Positions 53,197 through 61,669 of a DNA stretch of 64,000 nucleotides are shown in pieces. The translations under genes and the position numbers were made by a program. The notes beneath the pieces are model-generated. The model made no database searches. It had not been told where the DNA came from and saw only the letters and a list, made by a program, of their open reading frames with translations. The DNA is from Bacillus thuringiensis (GTDB taxonomy: Bacteria; Bacillota; Bacilli; Bacillales; Bacillaceae_G). The first letter of the stretch is position 1; each line of letters starts with the position of its first letter. The stretch covers positions 1,982,501-2,046,500 of the forward strand of contig NZ_CP012099.1 of the NCBI RefSeq assembly GCF_001182785.1. Direction: 5' to 3'.

Positions 53197-53730
53197 ATGA
53201 TGAAACAAAGTTTACAAACTGCTTTTTCTTGTTCTTCTTTTCTTCTCTCCTATCCTGAACTAGGGTGGAGAGAAGCTGTAACTGAATTGCAAGAAGAGAT
53301 TGAAACGATAGAAAAAGAAGAAGTTAAAGCATTACTTACAGCCTTTATAAAGCAAGCGCTAGATAAAACGAATGATCAACTCATTGATAGTTACGTATAT
53401 ACATTCGATTTTGGTAAGAAAACAAATATGTATCTTACTTATATGAACACTGGTGAACAAAGAGAAAGAGGTATTGAATTATTAGAGTTAAAGCAGCATT
53501 ATAAAAAATCTGGTTTTGAAGTAACGGATAAAGAACTACCTGATTATTTACCACTTTTTCTTGAGTTTTTTGCAAATGCAAATGAGCAAGACAGTGAACC
53601 AATTATGAATAAATACACGGAGAATATACAAGCATTACACGTTCAATTAAAAGAAGCAGGTAGTATGTATGAACCAATTCTTGCGACTGTGCTACTCGCT
53701 ATCGAAGCATGGGGTGTACAGACAAATTAG
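53197..53730 (+). CDS. narJ: Nitrate reductase assembly chaperone NarJ
   Basis: A 177-residue helical chaperone that holds apo-NarG until the molybdenum cofactor and clusters are inserted. The NarJ/TorD features are FDFGKKTNMYLTYMNTGEQR near 70-90 and ELPDYLPLFLEFFAN near 108-122, the conserved helix motif. Sixteen bases after narH with GGGGGCAG before two adjacent ATGs. Standard position third in narGHJI. Confidence 0.93.
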   Translation: MMKQSLQTAFSCSSFLLSYPELGWREAVTELQEEIETIEKEEVKALLTAFIKQALDKTNDQLIDSYVYTFDFGKKTNMYLTYMNTGEQRERGIELLELKQHYKKSGFEVTDKELPDYLPLFLEFFANANEQDSEPIMNKYTENIQALHVQLKEAGSMYEPILATVLLAIEAWGVQTN

Positions 53731-53747
53731 AAAGGAGGGTTGTTAAA

Positions 53748-54437
53748 ATGATGGATCAATTTCTATGGGTATTGTTTCCCTATATCATTTTTGCAATCTT
53801 TATCGGTGGACATATTTTTAGATACAATTATGATCAATTTGGATGGACATCAAAATCTAGTGAACTATTAGAAAAGAAAATGCTTCGGGTCGGAAGTCTA
53901 TTATTCCACTTTGGGATCATGTTCGTAATTGGCGGTCATGTTATGGGGATTTTAATTCCAGAAGCTGTATACCGCTCAATAGGTATTTCTGAGCATATAT
54001 ATCATGTAGTAGCAATTAGTTTTGGGCTTCCGGCAGGTGTTGCTTCTATTATCGGTTTAATTATATTAACGTACCGCCGCGTAACAGTAAAACGTATCAT
54101 TGCAACGAGTACAAAGGGAGATTATATTGCGCTTATTTTATTACTTATCGTAATGCTAGCAGGACTTTCTTCAACATTTTTAAATATCGATTCAAAAGGA
54201 TTTGATTATCGTACAACGATTGGTCCTTGGTTCCGAAGTCTCTTTATTTTCCAACCGAAAGTTGAATATATGATGGAAGTACCAGTTTGGTTTAAAATTC
54301 ACATTCTTGCAGGGATGGGTCTATTCGCAGTATGGCCATTTACAAGACTTGTACATGTATTTAGTGCCCCAATTAAATATGTAAGCCGTAGTTATGTAAT
54401 TTACAGAAGACGTATTCCTAATGAGTTGAAAAAATAA
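53748..54437 (+). CDS. narI: Respiratory nitrate reductase gamma subunit NarI
   Basis: A 230-residue membrane cytochrome b subunit that takes electrons from menaquinol. Five hydrophobic segments. FHFGIMFVIGGHVMG near residues 53-67 and KIHILAG plus RLVHVFSAP near 183-205 supply the four heme-ligand histidines. The ATG after AAAGGAGG is chosen; the longer frame overlaps narJ and lacks a site. Followed by a terminator. Confidence 0.95.
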   Translation: MMDQFLWVLFPYIIFAIFIGGHIFRYNYDQFGWTSKSSELLEKKMLRVGSLLFHFGIMFVIGGHVMGILIPEAVYRSIGISEHIYHVVAISFGLPAGVASIIGLIILTYRRVTVKRIIATSTKGDYIALILLLIVMLAGLSSTFLNIDSKGFDYRTTIGPWFRSLFIFQPKVEYMMEVPVWFKIHILAGMGLFAVWPFTRLVHVFSAPIKYVSRSYVIYRRRIPNELKK

Positions 54438-54474
54438 TACTGCTGTAAACGGATAGGAGCTAATGGTTAAAACG

Positions 54475-54506
54475 AAACGAGGTCTAATATGGAAGGCCTC
54501 GTTTTT
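54475..54506 (+). terminator. Terminator of narGHJI
   Basis: AAACGAGG/CCTCGTTT with an imperfect inner stem, followed by T5. Confidence 0.75.
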
Positions 54507-54552
54507 GTTTATATAGGGAATAACCGTTAATAAGTAGCTTAAATTGAAAAAA

Positions 54553-54579
54553 GATTAGCATCTAAATAAGATGCTAATC
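54553..54579 (-). terminator. Terminator of fnr
   Basis: GATTAGCATC/GATGCTAATC with a 7-base loop; on the minus strand it runs into T6. It overlaps the last codons of fnr. Confidence 0.85.
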
Positions 54580-55266
54580 AATGCTGCAAACAGAAGCAGA
54601 GCAATCTTCACAGGCAATTTCACATTTTAAAAATTGTAAATCGTGGATCGTAATCTTTCCTTTATGAATCGAAATTGTACCTTGCTTTTTTAATTCATTT
54701 AACATTCGATTTACACTTTCACGTGAAGTTGCACAGAAATTAGCAAGTTCTTGATTCGTTAATGGTAAATCGATGAGAATCCCATTTTCTTTTAATACAC
54801 CGTAACTATTTGTCATTCGTATAAGAGTAGAATACAGGGCACCTTTTTTGCCGTGTAATACTAAATCTCGGAACTTCGTTTGCATTCTTCTTAAATGTTC
54901 ACTAATCCATTTCATAAATTCAAATACAAGTGCGGGTTTTTGGAGTAATGCTTTTTCTAAGGTTTCACGCTTTATAACTCCTACTTCAACATCTTCAAGG
55001 CATTTTGAATTTAATAAATACTTCGCATTGTCCGTGAATAATGTTAATTCTCCAATAATGTCGTATGCCGAACAAATACGGAGTGTTAATTCTTGCCCGT
55101 CAGCACTTAATTTACTAATTTGTACTTTTCCTGAGTGGATGATATAGAGCTCTGTTGCCTCCATACCCTCTTGAAAAATAAAACTACCTTTTTTAATTTG
55201 CATTTTATATTCAACAGATGCAAGTAATTCTTTTAAATCTTGAGATAATGTCATACTGTTTGCCAC
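54574..55266 (-). CDS. fnr: Anaerobic regulator Fnr (CRP/FNR family, C-terminal Fe-S type)
   Basis: A 230-residue oxygen-sensing activator. The cyclic-nucleotide-like beta barrel occupies about residues 15-120, and the helix-turn-helix TNQELANFCATSRESVNRML about 170-190. The last 16 residues, CEIACEDCSASVCSID, hold four cysteines; C219, C222 and C227 match the C-x2-C-x4-C ligands of the 4Fe-4S cluster in Bacillus Fnr, with the fourth ligand an Asp. The start is GTG 6 bases after AAAGGTG. It is convergent with narI and divergent from moaA, both of which have Fnr-like sites. Confidence 0.93.
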   Translation of the reverse strand: MANSMTLSQDLKELLASVEYKMQIKKGSFIFQEGMEATELYIIHSGKVQISKLSADGQELTLRICSAYDIIGELTLFTDNAKYLLNSKCLEDVEVGVIKRETLEKALLQKPALVFEFMKWISEHLRRMQTKFRDLVLHGKKGALYSTLIRMTNSYGVLKENGILIDLPLTNQELANFCATSRESVNRMLNELKKQGTISIHKGKITIHDLQFLKCEIACEDCSASVCSID

Positions 55267-55488
55267 AGTGATCACCTTTCTTCTTATAAGCAATACATTT
55301 CCTATTTTGAGTGTAAGTATGATGAAAATGCAAGAGCTATTTTAAAAATAAATTGAAATTTCAATGACCGTAAAGGGAAGAGATTTTCAGTTTTTAGTTT
55401 GAAAAATGCAATAGACAAAGCGGATGAGAGTAAAGATGTGAACAAAATTCGAACGGATTTGTGAAGAATTTTTGAATGGGGAAAGTAA

Positions 55489-55531
55489 TGTGAGAAAAGT
55501 CACATTGAATATGTAACTTCTTTTTTATAAT
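55489..55531 (+). promoter_or_regulatory. Predicted Fnr-dependent class II promoter of the moaA-narK operon
   Basis: TGTGAGAAAAGTCACA (55489-55504) is a perfect TGTGA-N6-TCACA site. TATAAT at 55526-55531 predicts a start near 55538, so the site centre is at -41.5. The rest of the 320-base gap to fnr contains a 14-bp palindrome at 55352-55365 (ATTGAAATTTCAAT) and no gene. Confidence 0.8.
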
Positions 55532-55589
55532 GAAGGCAAATAAAAAACGAAAGCTTACTAAGGATTGCAGCAGAAAAGAAGGGATATAG

Positions 55590-56603
55590 ATGCATGAGAA
55601 CATGAAAGATTCTTTAGAACGGCCACTTCAAGATTTACGTATTTCAGTTATTGATCGTTGTAATTTTAGGTGTACATACTGTATGCCTGCTGAAGTGTTC
55701 GGACCTGATTACGCTTTTTTACAGGAAGAGCTTTTACTAACGTTCGATGAAATAGAAAGATTAGCGAGATTATTTATAAGTATGGGAGTCAATAAAATTA
55801 GGCTTACTGGCGGTGAACCGTTATTGCGTAAAGACTTACCGACGTTAATTGTAAGACTTGCAAAGCTAGAAGGCTTAAAAGATATTGGACTCACAACAAA
55901 TGGTATTCATTTAGCAAAACAAGCAAAGGCGTTAAAAGAAGCGGGATTAAAACGTGTAAATATTAGTTTAGATGCGATAGAGGATTATGTCTTCAAAAAA
56001 ATTAATGGACGAAATGTAAGCACAAAACCTGTATTAAAAGGAATTGAAGAAGCAAAGAACGCAGGGTTAGAAGTAAAGGTAAATATGGTCTTAAAAAAAG
56101 GAATGAATGATAGTCAAATTCTTCATATGGCTCGTTACTTTAAAGAACAAGAAATTCAGCTCCGTTTTATAGAGTTTATGGATGTGGGCAGTACAAACGG
56201 CTGGAACTTTGAACAAGTCATTACGAAGGAACAATTAATAGAGAAGATTAATCGTGTATATCCGATTGAGCCTGTTAAACCTCGTTACTTTGGAGAAGTT
56301 GCGAAATTGTATCGATATGTAGGGAGTGATGCAGAAGTTGGATTTATTACTTCAGTATCTGAGTCATTTTGTTCTTCTTGTACGAGAGCTCGTATTTCGG
56401 CAGACGGCAAGTTTTTTACGTGCTTATTTGGAGAAAAAGGAACGGACTTACGAACGCTTCTTAGAGAAAATATTTCGGATGCATCACTACTAAAAATTCT
56501 CAAACATACATGGGAGTTTAGAACAGATCGATATTCAGATGAAAGAACTGCTGAAAGTACAAATAAACGTCCAAAAGTTGAAATGTCTTACATTGGTGGA
56601 TAA
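55590..56603 (+). CDS. moaA: GTP 3',8-cyclase MoaA
   Basis: Radical-SAM enzyme for the first step of molybdenum cofactor synthesis, converting GTP to 3',8-cyclo-[17 protein letters not shown] near residues 20-33 is the SAM cluster, [13 protein letters not shown] near 75-87 the SAM-binding region, [20 protein letters not shown] near 264-283 the second cluster, and the C-terminus ends in the family GG. The ATG follows GAAGGGAT. First gene of a six-gene operon ending in narK. Confidence 0.95.
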   Translation: MHENMKDSLERPLQDLRISVIDRCNFRCTYCMPAEVFGPDYAFLQEELLLTFDEIERLARLFISMGVNKIRLTGGEPLLRKDLPTLIVRLAKLEGLKDIGLTTNGIHLAKQAKALKEAGLKRVNISLDAIEDYVFKKINGRNVSTKPVLKGIEEAKNAGLEVKVNMVLKKGMNDSQILHMARYFKEQEIQLRFIEFMDVGSTNGWNFEQVITKEQLIEKINRVYPIEPVKPRYFGEVAKLYRYVGSDAEVGFITSVSESFCSSCTRARISADGKFFTCLFGEKGTDLRTLLRENISDASLLKILKHTWEFRTDRYSDERTAESTNKRPKVEMSYIGG

Positions 56604-56620
56604 CGAAAGGAGGATTCCAT

Positions 56621-57634
56621 ATGAAGGAGCGTTATTCAAGGCAAGTATTGTTTTCTAGAATTGGTGAAATGGGACAAAGAAAAATAAGAGAAAAGCATGT
56701 GCTTCTAATCGGTGCGGGTGCACTAGGAGCTGCAAATGCAGAAGCGCTCGTTAGGATGGGAATTGGGAAATTGACAATTGCTGACCGTGACTACGTCGAA
56801 TGTAGTAATTTACAACGGCAACAGTTATATACAGAAGAAGATGCACAGCAGTGCAAACCGAAAGCAATTGCAGCGGCAGAGCATTTAAGAAAGATTAATT
56901 CTGAAGTGGAAATTGTACCAGTTGTAACGGATGTCACACTGCAAGAAATAAAAGAGTTAACAAAAGAAGTGGATCTCATAATAGATGCGACTGACAATTT
57001 TGATACGCGCCTACTTATAAATGATATTTCACAAAAAGAAAATATACCTTGGATATACGGTGGATGTATTGGAAGTTACGGTGTAACGTATACAATTCTT
57101 CCAGGGAAAACACCATGTTTTCGCTGCTTAATGGATCATCCTATGGGCGGTGCAACATGCGATACAGCAGGAATTATTCAACCAGCTGTACAAATGGTCG
57201 TTGCACATCAAGTAACAGAGGCTATGAAAATATTGGTGGATGATTTCGAGGCGCTAAGAGGGACAATGTTATCATTTGATATTTGGAACAATCAGCATCT
57301 CTCATTAAAAGTAAATAGACAGAAGAAAAATACATGTCCATCTTGTGGAAATACACGCACGTATCCAAGTTTAACATTTGAAGCACAGATGAAAACGGAA
57401 GTGCTATGTGGACGGAATACGGTTCAAATCCGTCCAGGGATAAAACGTGTTCTTCATTTAGAGGAAGTTCAAAAACGATTACAAAAAAGTGTACATGTCC
57501 AAAAAACGCCTTACTTACTATCATTTCTAATTGATGAATATCGTTTCGTTTTATTTACAGACGGTAGGGCATTTATTCATGGAACAAATGATGTGAAAAT
57601 AGCAAAACGATTATACGCTAAATATATAGGCTGA
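56621..57634 (+). CDS. moeB: MoeB/ThiF-family adenylyltransferase
   Basis: Adenylates the C-terminal glycine of MoaD so that sulfur can be added. VLLIGAGALGAANAEALVRM near 28-47 is the nucleotide-binding loop, DRDYVECSNLQRQQLYTEED near 57-76 the ThiF/MoeB signature, and CFRCLMD and CPSCGN the zinc pairs. At 337 residues it is about 85 longer than E. coli MoeB; the C-terminal extension after the zinc site is typical of Bacillus ThiF/MoeB proteins. It lies 17 bases after moaA. Confidence 0.9.
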   Translation: MKERYSRQVLFSRIGEMGQRKIREKHVLLIGAGALGAANAEALVRMGIGKLTIADRDYVECSNLQRQQLYTEEDAQQCKPKAIAAAEHLRKINSEVEIVPVVTDVTLQEIKELTKEVDLIIDATDNFDTRLLINDISQKENIPWIYGGCIGSYGVTYTILPGKTPCFRCLMDHPMGGATCDTAGIIQPAVQMVVAHQVTEAMKILVDDFEALRGTMLSFDIWNNQHLSLKVNRQKKNTCPSCGNTRTYPSLTFEAQMKTEVLCGRNTVQIRPGIKRVLHLEEVQKRLQKSVHVQKTPYLLSFLIDEYRFVLFTDGRAFIHGTNDVKIAKRLYAKYIG

Positions 57635-57677
57635 CTAGAAAGTAAGTTTCACGTTCCAAAAACGAGGTGAAAAAAGA

Positions 57678-58967
57678 ATGTTAGAAAAACGTACACCAAT
57701 CTCAGTGGCAGAAGCAGTTGCACGAGTAATGGAATATGCTTACCAAGGTGAAATAGAAAAGGTTTCTCTTATAGAAAGCTACGGTAGAACGCTTGGAGAA
57801 GATGTTATTGCAGATCATGATGTCCCGCATTTTGATCGCTCTCCGTACGACGGGTTTGCGATTCGAGCAGAAGATACGAAAGAAGCCAGTAGCAGTAACC
57901 CGATTATGTTTGAAGTAATTGGTGAAATTGGAGCAGGTTTTGTTTTTACAGAAGAAGTGAAAGCATTTCAAGCTGTCCGTATTATGACAGGAGCCGCAAT
58001 TCCAGCAGGGTGTAATGCGGTTGTTATGTTAGAGCTAACGGAAGCATTTGCAGAAAACGAAAAGACTTATATGGCATTAAAACGCTCTTTCGCTGCTGGT
58101 GATAACATTTCTTGTAAAGGAGAAGATGTAAAACAAAATAGCATCCTTGTGAAAAAAGGGACTGTTATTAATCCAGGAGTAGCAGCGCTTCTTGCTACGT
58201 TTGGTTATAGTACGGTATATGTTGTAAAACAGCCAGTCATTGGAATTGTAACGACAGGAAGTGAACTGCTCGAAGTACATGAACAATTAAAGCCAGGAAA
58301 GATTCGAAATAGTAACTCTTATATGGTAGCTGCTCAAATTGAACGAGCAGGCGGAATTGTACAGTATTATGGGCAATTCGCTGACGATTTTGAGACGTGT
58401 TATAACATTGTAAAAAAAGCGATAAAAGAAGTTGATATATTAATTACAACTGGTGGCGTTTCAGTAGGAGACTATGATTATTTACCGGCTATTTATGAGG
58501 AATTACAAGCAAATGTACTTTTCAACAAAATAGCGATGCGACCAGGAAGTGTGACAACTGTAGCTGAGCTAGAAGGAAAACTATTATTTGGTCTATCTGG
58601 TAATCCATCTGCTTGTTATGTCGGTTGTGAATTATATGTTCGACCAGTCATTGAAACATACTTGCATAAGAAAAATCCCCACTTATATCGTGTAGAAGCA
58701 ATTTTACAGAAAGACTTTCCAAAAGCAAATCCGTTTACTCGTTTTGTAAGAGGGAGAGTGGAAATTGTAGATGGCCAATTGCAGGTTACACCAGTTGGTT
58801 TAGATAAATCTAGCGCAATTTCTTCACTTGCAGAAGCGAATGCATTTATCGTTTTGCCAGGGGGAACGAGAGGATTTGAAGCAGGAATAACTGTTTCGGT
58901 ACTGTTATTAGAATTAAACGTCGGAAGTGAGTGGCCATGGAAAGAACCACTTCAATCATACAAGTAA
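57678..58967 (+). CDS. moeA: Molybdopterin molybdenumtransferase MoeA
   Basis: Inserts molybdate into adenylated molybdopterin. HFDRSPYDGFAIRAEDT near residues 52-68, GAAIPAGCNAVVMLE near 104-118, ITTGGVSVGDYDYLP near 257-271 and FGLSGNPSACYVGCEL near 301-316 are the family motifs. Length 429 is normal. Third gene of the operon; the gap to moaE is 44 bases. Confidence 0.94.
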   Translation: MLEKRTPISVAEAVARVMEYAYQGEIEKVSLIESYGRTLGEDVIADHDVPHFDRSPYDGFAIRAEDTKEASSSNPIMFEVIGEIGAGFVFTEEVKAFQAVRIMTGAAIPAGCNAVVMLELTEAFAENEKTYMALKRSFAAGDNISCKGEDVKQNSILVKKGTVINPGVAALLATFGYSTVYVVKQPVIGIVTTGSELLEVHEQLKPGKIRNSNSYMVAAQIERAGGIVQYYGQFADDFETCYNIVKKAIKEVDILITTGGVSVGDYDYLPAIYEELQANVLFNKIAMRPGSVTTVAELEGKLLFGLSGNPSACYVGCELYVRPVIETYLHKKNPHLYRVEAILQKDFPKANPFTRFVRGRVEIVDGQLQVTPVGLDKSSAISSLAEANAFIVLPGGTRGFEAGITVSVLLLELNVGSEWPWKEPLQSYK

Positions 58968-59011
58968 TAGGAAAATAGGTTGCTAATTTATACAAAGATA
59001 AGAGGTGCAAG

Positions 59012-59482
59012 ATGACACAAACGTATTATGAAGTAATTGATACACCTATTTCAATTAAAAGTGTTACTAGCAAAGTAATTCGGCGCGAGTGTGGTGCGGT
59101 TACTACTTTTATTGGTACTGTCAGAGAATTTACGAAAGGACGTCGCACGTTATATTTAGAGTATGTTGCTTATAAAACAATGGCGGAAAAACAACTTGAG
59201 AAGATTGGTACCGAGGTCGAGGAGAAGTGGCCTGGGACATATGTGGCAATTACACATCGCATTGGTACGTTACAAATTTCGGATCTTGCTGTTGTCATCG
59301 CTGTTTCTACACCACACCGGAAAGCTGCATATGAGGCGAACGAATATATTATGGAGCGTATAAAGCAAATGGTGCCGATTTGGAAGAAAGAGTTTTGGGA
59401 AGATGGAGAGTCGTGGATAGGCGATCAGTTAGAGAAAACAGCATATAGTAATGGCGAGCCTGGAAAGGAGATGAGAATATGA
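59012..59482 (+). CDS. moaE: Molybdopterin synthase large subunit MoaE
   Basis: Catalytic subunit that turns precursor Z into molybdopterin with MoaD as the sulfur donor. GAVTTFIGTVREFTKGR near residues 28-44, HRIGTLQISDLAVVIAVS near 88-105, HRKAAYEANEYIMERIKQ near 108-125 and PIWKKEFWEDGESWIG near 128-143 with the catalytic lysine region are conserved. Its last codons overlap moaD by 4 bases. Confidence 0.94.
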   Translation: MTQTYYEVIDTPISIKSVTSKVIRRECGAVTTFIGTVREFTKGRRTLYLEYVAYKTMAEKQLEKIGTEVEEKWPGTYVAITHRIGTLQISDLAVVIAVSTPHRKAAYEANEYIMERIKQMVPIWKKEFWEDGESWIGDQLEKTAYSNGEPGKEMRI

Positions 59483-59712
59483 TTAAAGTACTATTATTTG
59501 CACATTTGCAAGAAGAAGTAAGTAAGCCAGCATTACACATAGATTGTGAAAATATTACGGTTGCGGAACTCAAGGAAGTCCTCAATAAGAAATACAACGT
59601 AGCAATTTCAAGTGAGATAATGGTCGCTATAAATGAAGAGTATGCAAATGAGGATGACATCATTCAAGTTGGCGATGTCGTAGCCATGATTCCGCCAGTA
59701 AGTGGTGGTTGA
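59479..59712 (+). CDS. moaD: Molybdopterin synthase sulfur carrier subunit MoaD
   Basis: A 77-residue ubiquitin-like sulfur carrier. It ends VVAMIPPVSGG, whose terminal Gly-Gly is adenylated by MoeB and then thiocarboxylated. The start overlaps the moaE stop (ATGA), the expected coupling for a two-subunit enzyme. Confidence 0.93.
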   Translation: MIKVLLFAHLQEEVSKPALHIDCENITVAELKEVLNKKYNVAISSEIMVAINEEYANEDDIIQVGDVVAMIPPVSGG

Positions 59713-59720
59713 TTCTTTTC

Positions 59721-59750
59721 AGCCTAATCATGTTAGGACGTGATTAGGCT
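59721..59750 (+). other. Stem-loop between moaD and narK without a T-tail
   Basis: AGCCTAATCA/TGATTAGGCT, a perfect 10-bp stem with a 10-base loop. It is followed by GGAGAGAATG and not by T, so it does not look like a terminator. It may mark an mRNA processing or stability site that lets narK be expressed differently from the moa genes. Confidence 0.5.
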
Positions 59751-59792
59751 GGAGAGAATGAATATAACTATGCATACATAGGAGGGAACAGG

Positions 59793-60962
59793 ATGAAAAG
59801 TCCTAATTTTCAATTAAGTTTACAAACTTCTAATCTAGTTATCGGTTTTATGGTATGGGTCATTTTATCATCATTAATGCCTTATATTAAAGCGGATATT
59901 CCATTAACTGCGGGACAAATTTCTATAGTAACAGCAGTACCGGTTATTTTAGGTTCTGTTCTTCGCATTCCAATTGGTTATTGGACAAATCGTTTCGGAG
60001 CAAGAAAATTATTCTTTATTAGTTTTATTTTATTATTATTTCCTGTCTTTTATATTAGTGTTGCCAATTCTATGATGGATTTAATTATTGGTGGATTATT
60101 TGTCGGAATCGGTGGTGCTGTATTCTCTGTAGGGGTAACTTCTTTACCAAAATACTTTCCGAAAGAGAGTCACGGTTTTGTAAATGGTATTTACGGTGTA
60201 GGTAATGCTGGAACAGCAATTACTTCATTTTTAGCGCCTGTTATCGCAACTTCAGTTGGCTGGAGAGCGACAGTACAGTGTTATTTAGTTTTACTTGCAG
60301 CATTTGCACTTATGAACTTTTTATTAGGCGATCGTAAAGAGAAAAAGGTGAATACACCATTAATGGAACAAATAAAAGGTGTATATAAAAATGAAAAACT
60401 TTGGTTTTTATGTATCTTTTACTTTTTAACATTCGGATCATTTGTCGCATTTACCGTATACTTACCAAACTTTTTAGTATCTCACTTCGGATTAGAGAAA
60501 GTAGATGCAGGTATGCGGACAGCTGGATTCATCGTACTCGCAACAATTATGCGCCCAATTGGTGGTTGGCTCGGTGATAAGTTTAATCCATTTAAAATAT
60601 TAATCTTCGTATTTATCGGTTTAACACTTTCAGGTATTATTTTATCATTTATGCCAAGTATGAACGTGTATACATTTGGTTGCCTACTAGTCGCATTTTG
60701 TGCAGGAATCGGAAATGGTACAATCTTCAAACTCGTTCCAATGTACTTCTCTGAACAAGCGGGAATTGTAAATGGACTCGTATCAGCTTTAGGTGGACTA
60801 GGAGGATTCTTCCCACCGCTAATTTTAACATTACTATTCCAATTAACAGGTCATTATGCAATTGGATTTATGGCGTTATCAGAAGTCGCACTTGCTTGTT
60901 TAATCATTACAGTATGGATGTATAGCCAAGAGAAATTGTTAGTGATGTTAAAGAATCATTAA
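59793..60962 (+). CDS. narK: Nitrate/nitrite transporter NarK
   Basis: A 389-residue MFS transporter with about 12 hydrophobic segments. RIPIGYWTNRFGARK near 57-71 is motif A, GIYGVGNAGTAITSFLAPVI near 134-153 and LVSALGGLGGFFPPLI near 330-345 are the two nitrate-porter signatures. It imports nitrate or exchanges it for nitrite for NarGHI. It is the last gene of the moa operon, so cofactor supply and substrate transport share one Fnr-type promoter. A strong terminator follows. Confidence 0.93.
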   Translation: MKSPNFQLSLQTSNLVIGFMVWVILSSLMPYIKADIPLTAGQISIVTAVPVILGSVLRIPIGYWTNRFGARKLFFISFILLLFPVFYISVANSMMDLIIGGLFVGIGGAVFSVGVTSLPKYFPKESHGFVNGIYGVGNAGTAITSFLAPVIATSVGWRATVQCYLVLLAAFALMNFLLGDRKEKKVNTPLMEQIKGVYKNEKLWFLCIFYFLTFGSFVAFTVYLPNFLVSHFGLEKVDAGMRTAGFIVLATIMRPIGGWLGDKFNPFKILIFVFIGLTLSGIILSFMPSMNVYTFGCLLVAFCAGIGNGTIFKLVPMYFSEQAGIVNGLVSALGGLGGFFPPLILTLLFQLTGHYAIGFMALSEVALACLIITVWMYSQEKLLVMLKNH

Positions 60963-60967
60963 TAAGG

Positions 60968-61007
60968 AAAAAGAACTGTCCCAAAGTATTTTGGGACAGT
61001 TCTTTTT
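60968..61007 (+). terminator. Terminator after narK
   Basis: An 18-bp perfect stem (AAAAAGAACTGTCCCAAA and its complement) with a short loop, the last bases of the stem forming the T-run. Confidence 0.9.
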
Positions 61008-61231
61008 GTAATAGGCTTCAACATGTTTTTATTGCTATCTCAACAAACGCTCGTTTTCTAAAAGAATGTGCTTTTAAAATGAAAAACAGAAGGTTTATGG
61101 AATTTTATTTTAAAATATAGAAGTCAAAAGTTATTCAATTAAAGGGTAGATTAGTGAAGGAAATCTTAAATCTATTCTAAAGATCGAACTCATTTTTAGA
61201 ATGCAAATATTTAATTGAATCGGGATGTTTA

Positions 61232-61428
61232 GATGCAAAAAAATATAAGTCCACTCAAGATAAACAAGTATCAGGTGTGTGAGGTGGTTTAAGCGACAAG
61301 TATGGAATTGATGTAAGTATTCTTCGCATAGTAACTGCAGTATCAGATTTTTTTAGGGCCAAATTTTTTGGTAAGGCTAACGGATATTGTGAAAAAAGTA
61401 CTCTTAAACTAAAGAATACAGTTTAGTT
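61232..61428 (+). pseudogene. Decayed PspC-domain gene
   Basis: One frame reads KKYKSTQDKQVSGV, then TGA at 61280-61282, then GGLSDKYGIDVSILRIVTAV. This is the PspC domain signature (K-S-x-D-K-x-x-x-GVCGGL-x-x-x-x-G-ID), with the Cys codon of GVCGGL replaced by a stop. After VSDFF the frame appears shifted, and no start codon is in frame. PspC proteins are small membrane stress or regulatory proteins. The gap of 700 bases between narK and the AEC transporter holds only this and the next remnant. Confidence 0.65.
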
Positions 61429-61519
61429 CGATAAGATAAAGTTATGAATTTGTATAAATAATCCATAATTTTCTTTATGAGTTATATTTGATATGTTAAA
61501 GAAAAGAGAGGGGAGGGAA

Positions 61520-61620
61520 ATGAAATAAGAATTTTTGATGAGCATTTTCATATTATTGATTTCAGTTTTCTAATTATTGAGAACTAAGGGTGTTTTCCGC
61601 GAATTAAATGTGGTCCATAT
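61520..61620 (+). pseudogene. N-terminal remnant of an amidohydrolase-like gene
   Basis: A good ribosome binding site (GGGGAGGG) is followed by ATGAAATAAG. With one missing base restored, the frame reads MKIRIFDEHFHIIDFSFLII, the start of a TIM-barrel amidohydrolase with its H-x-H metal motif (HFH). The frame is broken by the apparent one-base deletion at codon 2 and a later TAA, and homology ends within about 30 codons. Confidence 0.5.
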
Positions 61621-61669
61621 TTAGTAAAGCGTTTAATCCAACTAAAATATATTTAGGATGAGGTTTTAA

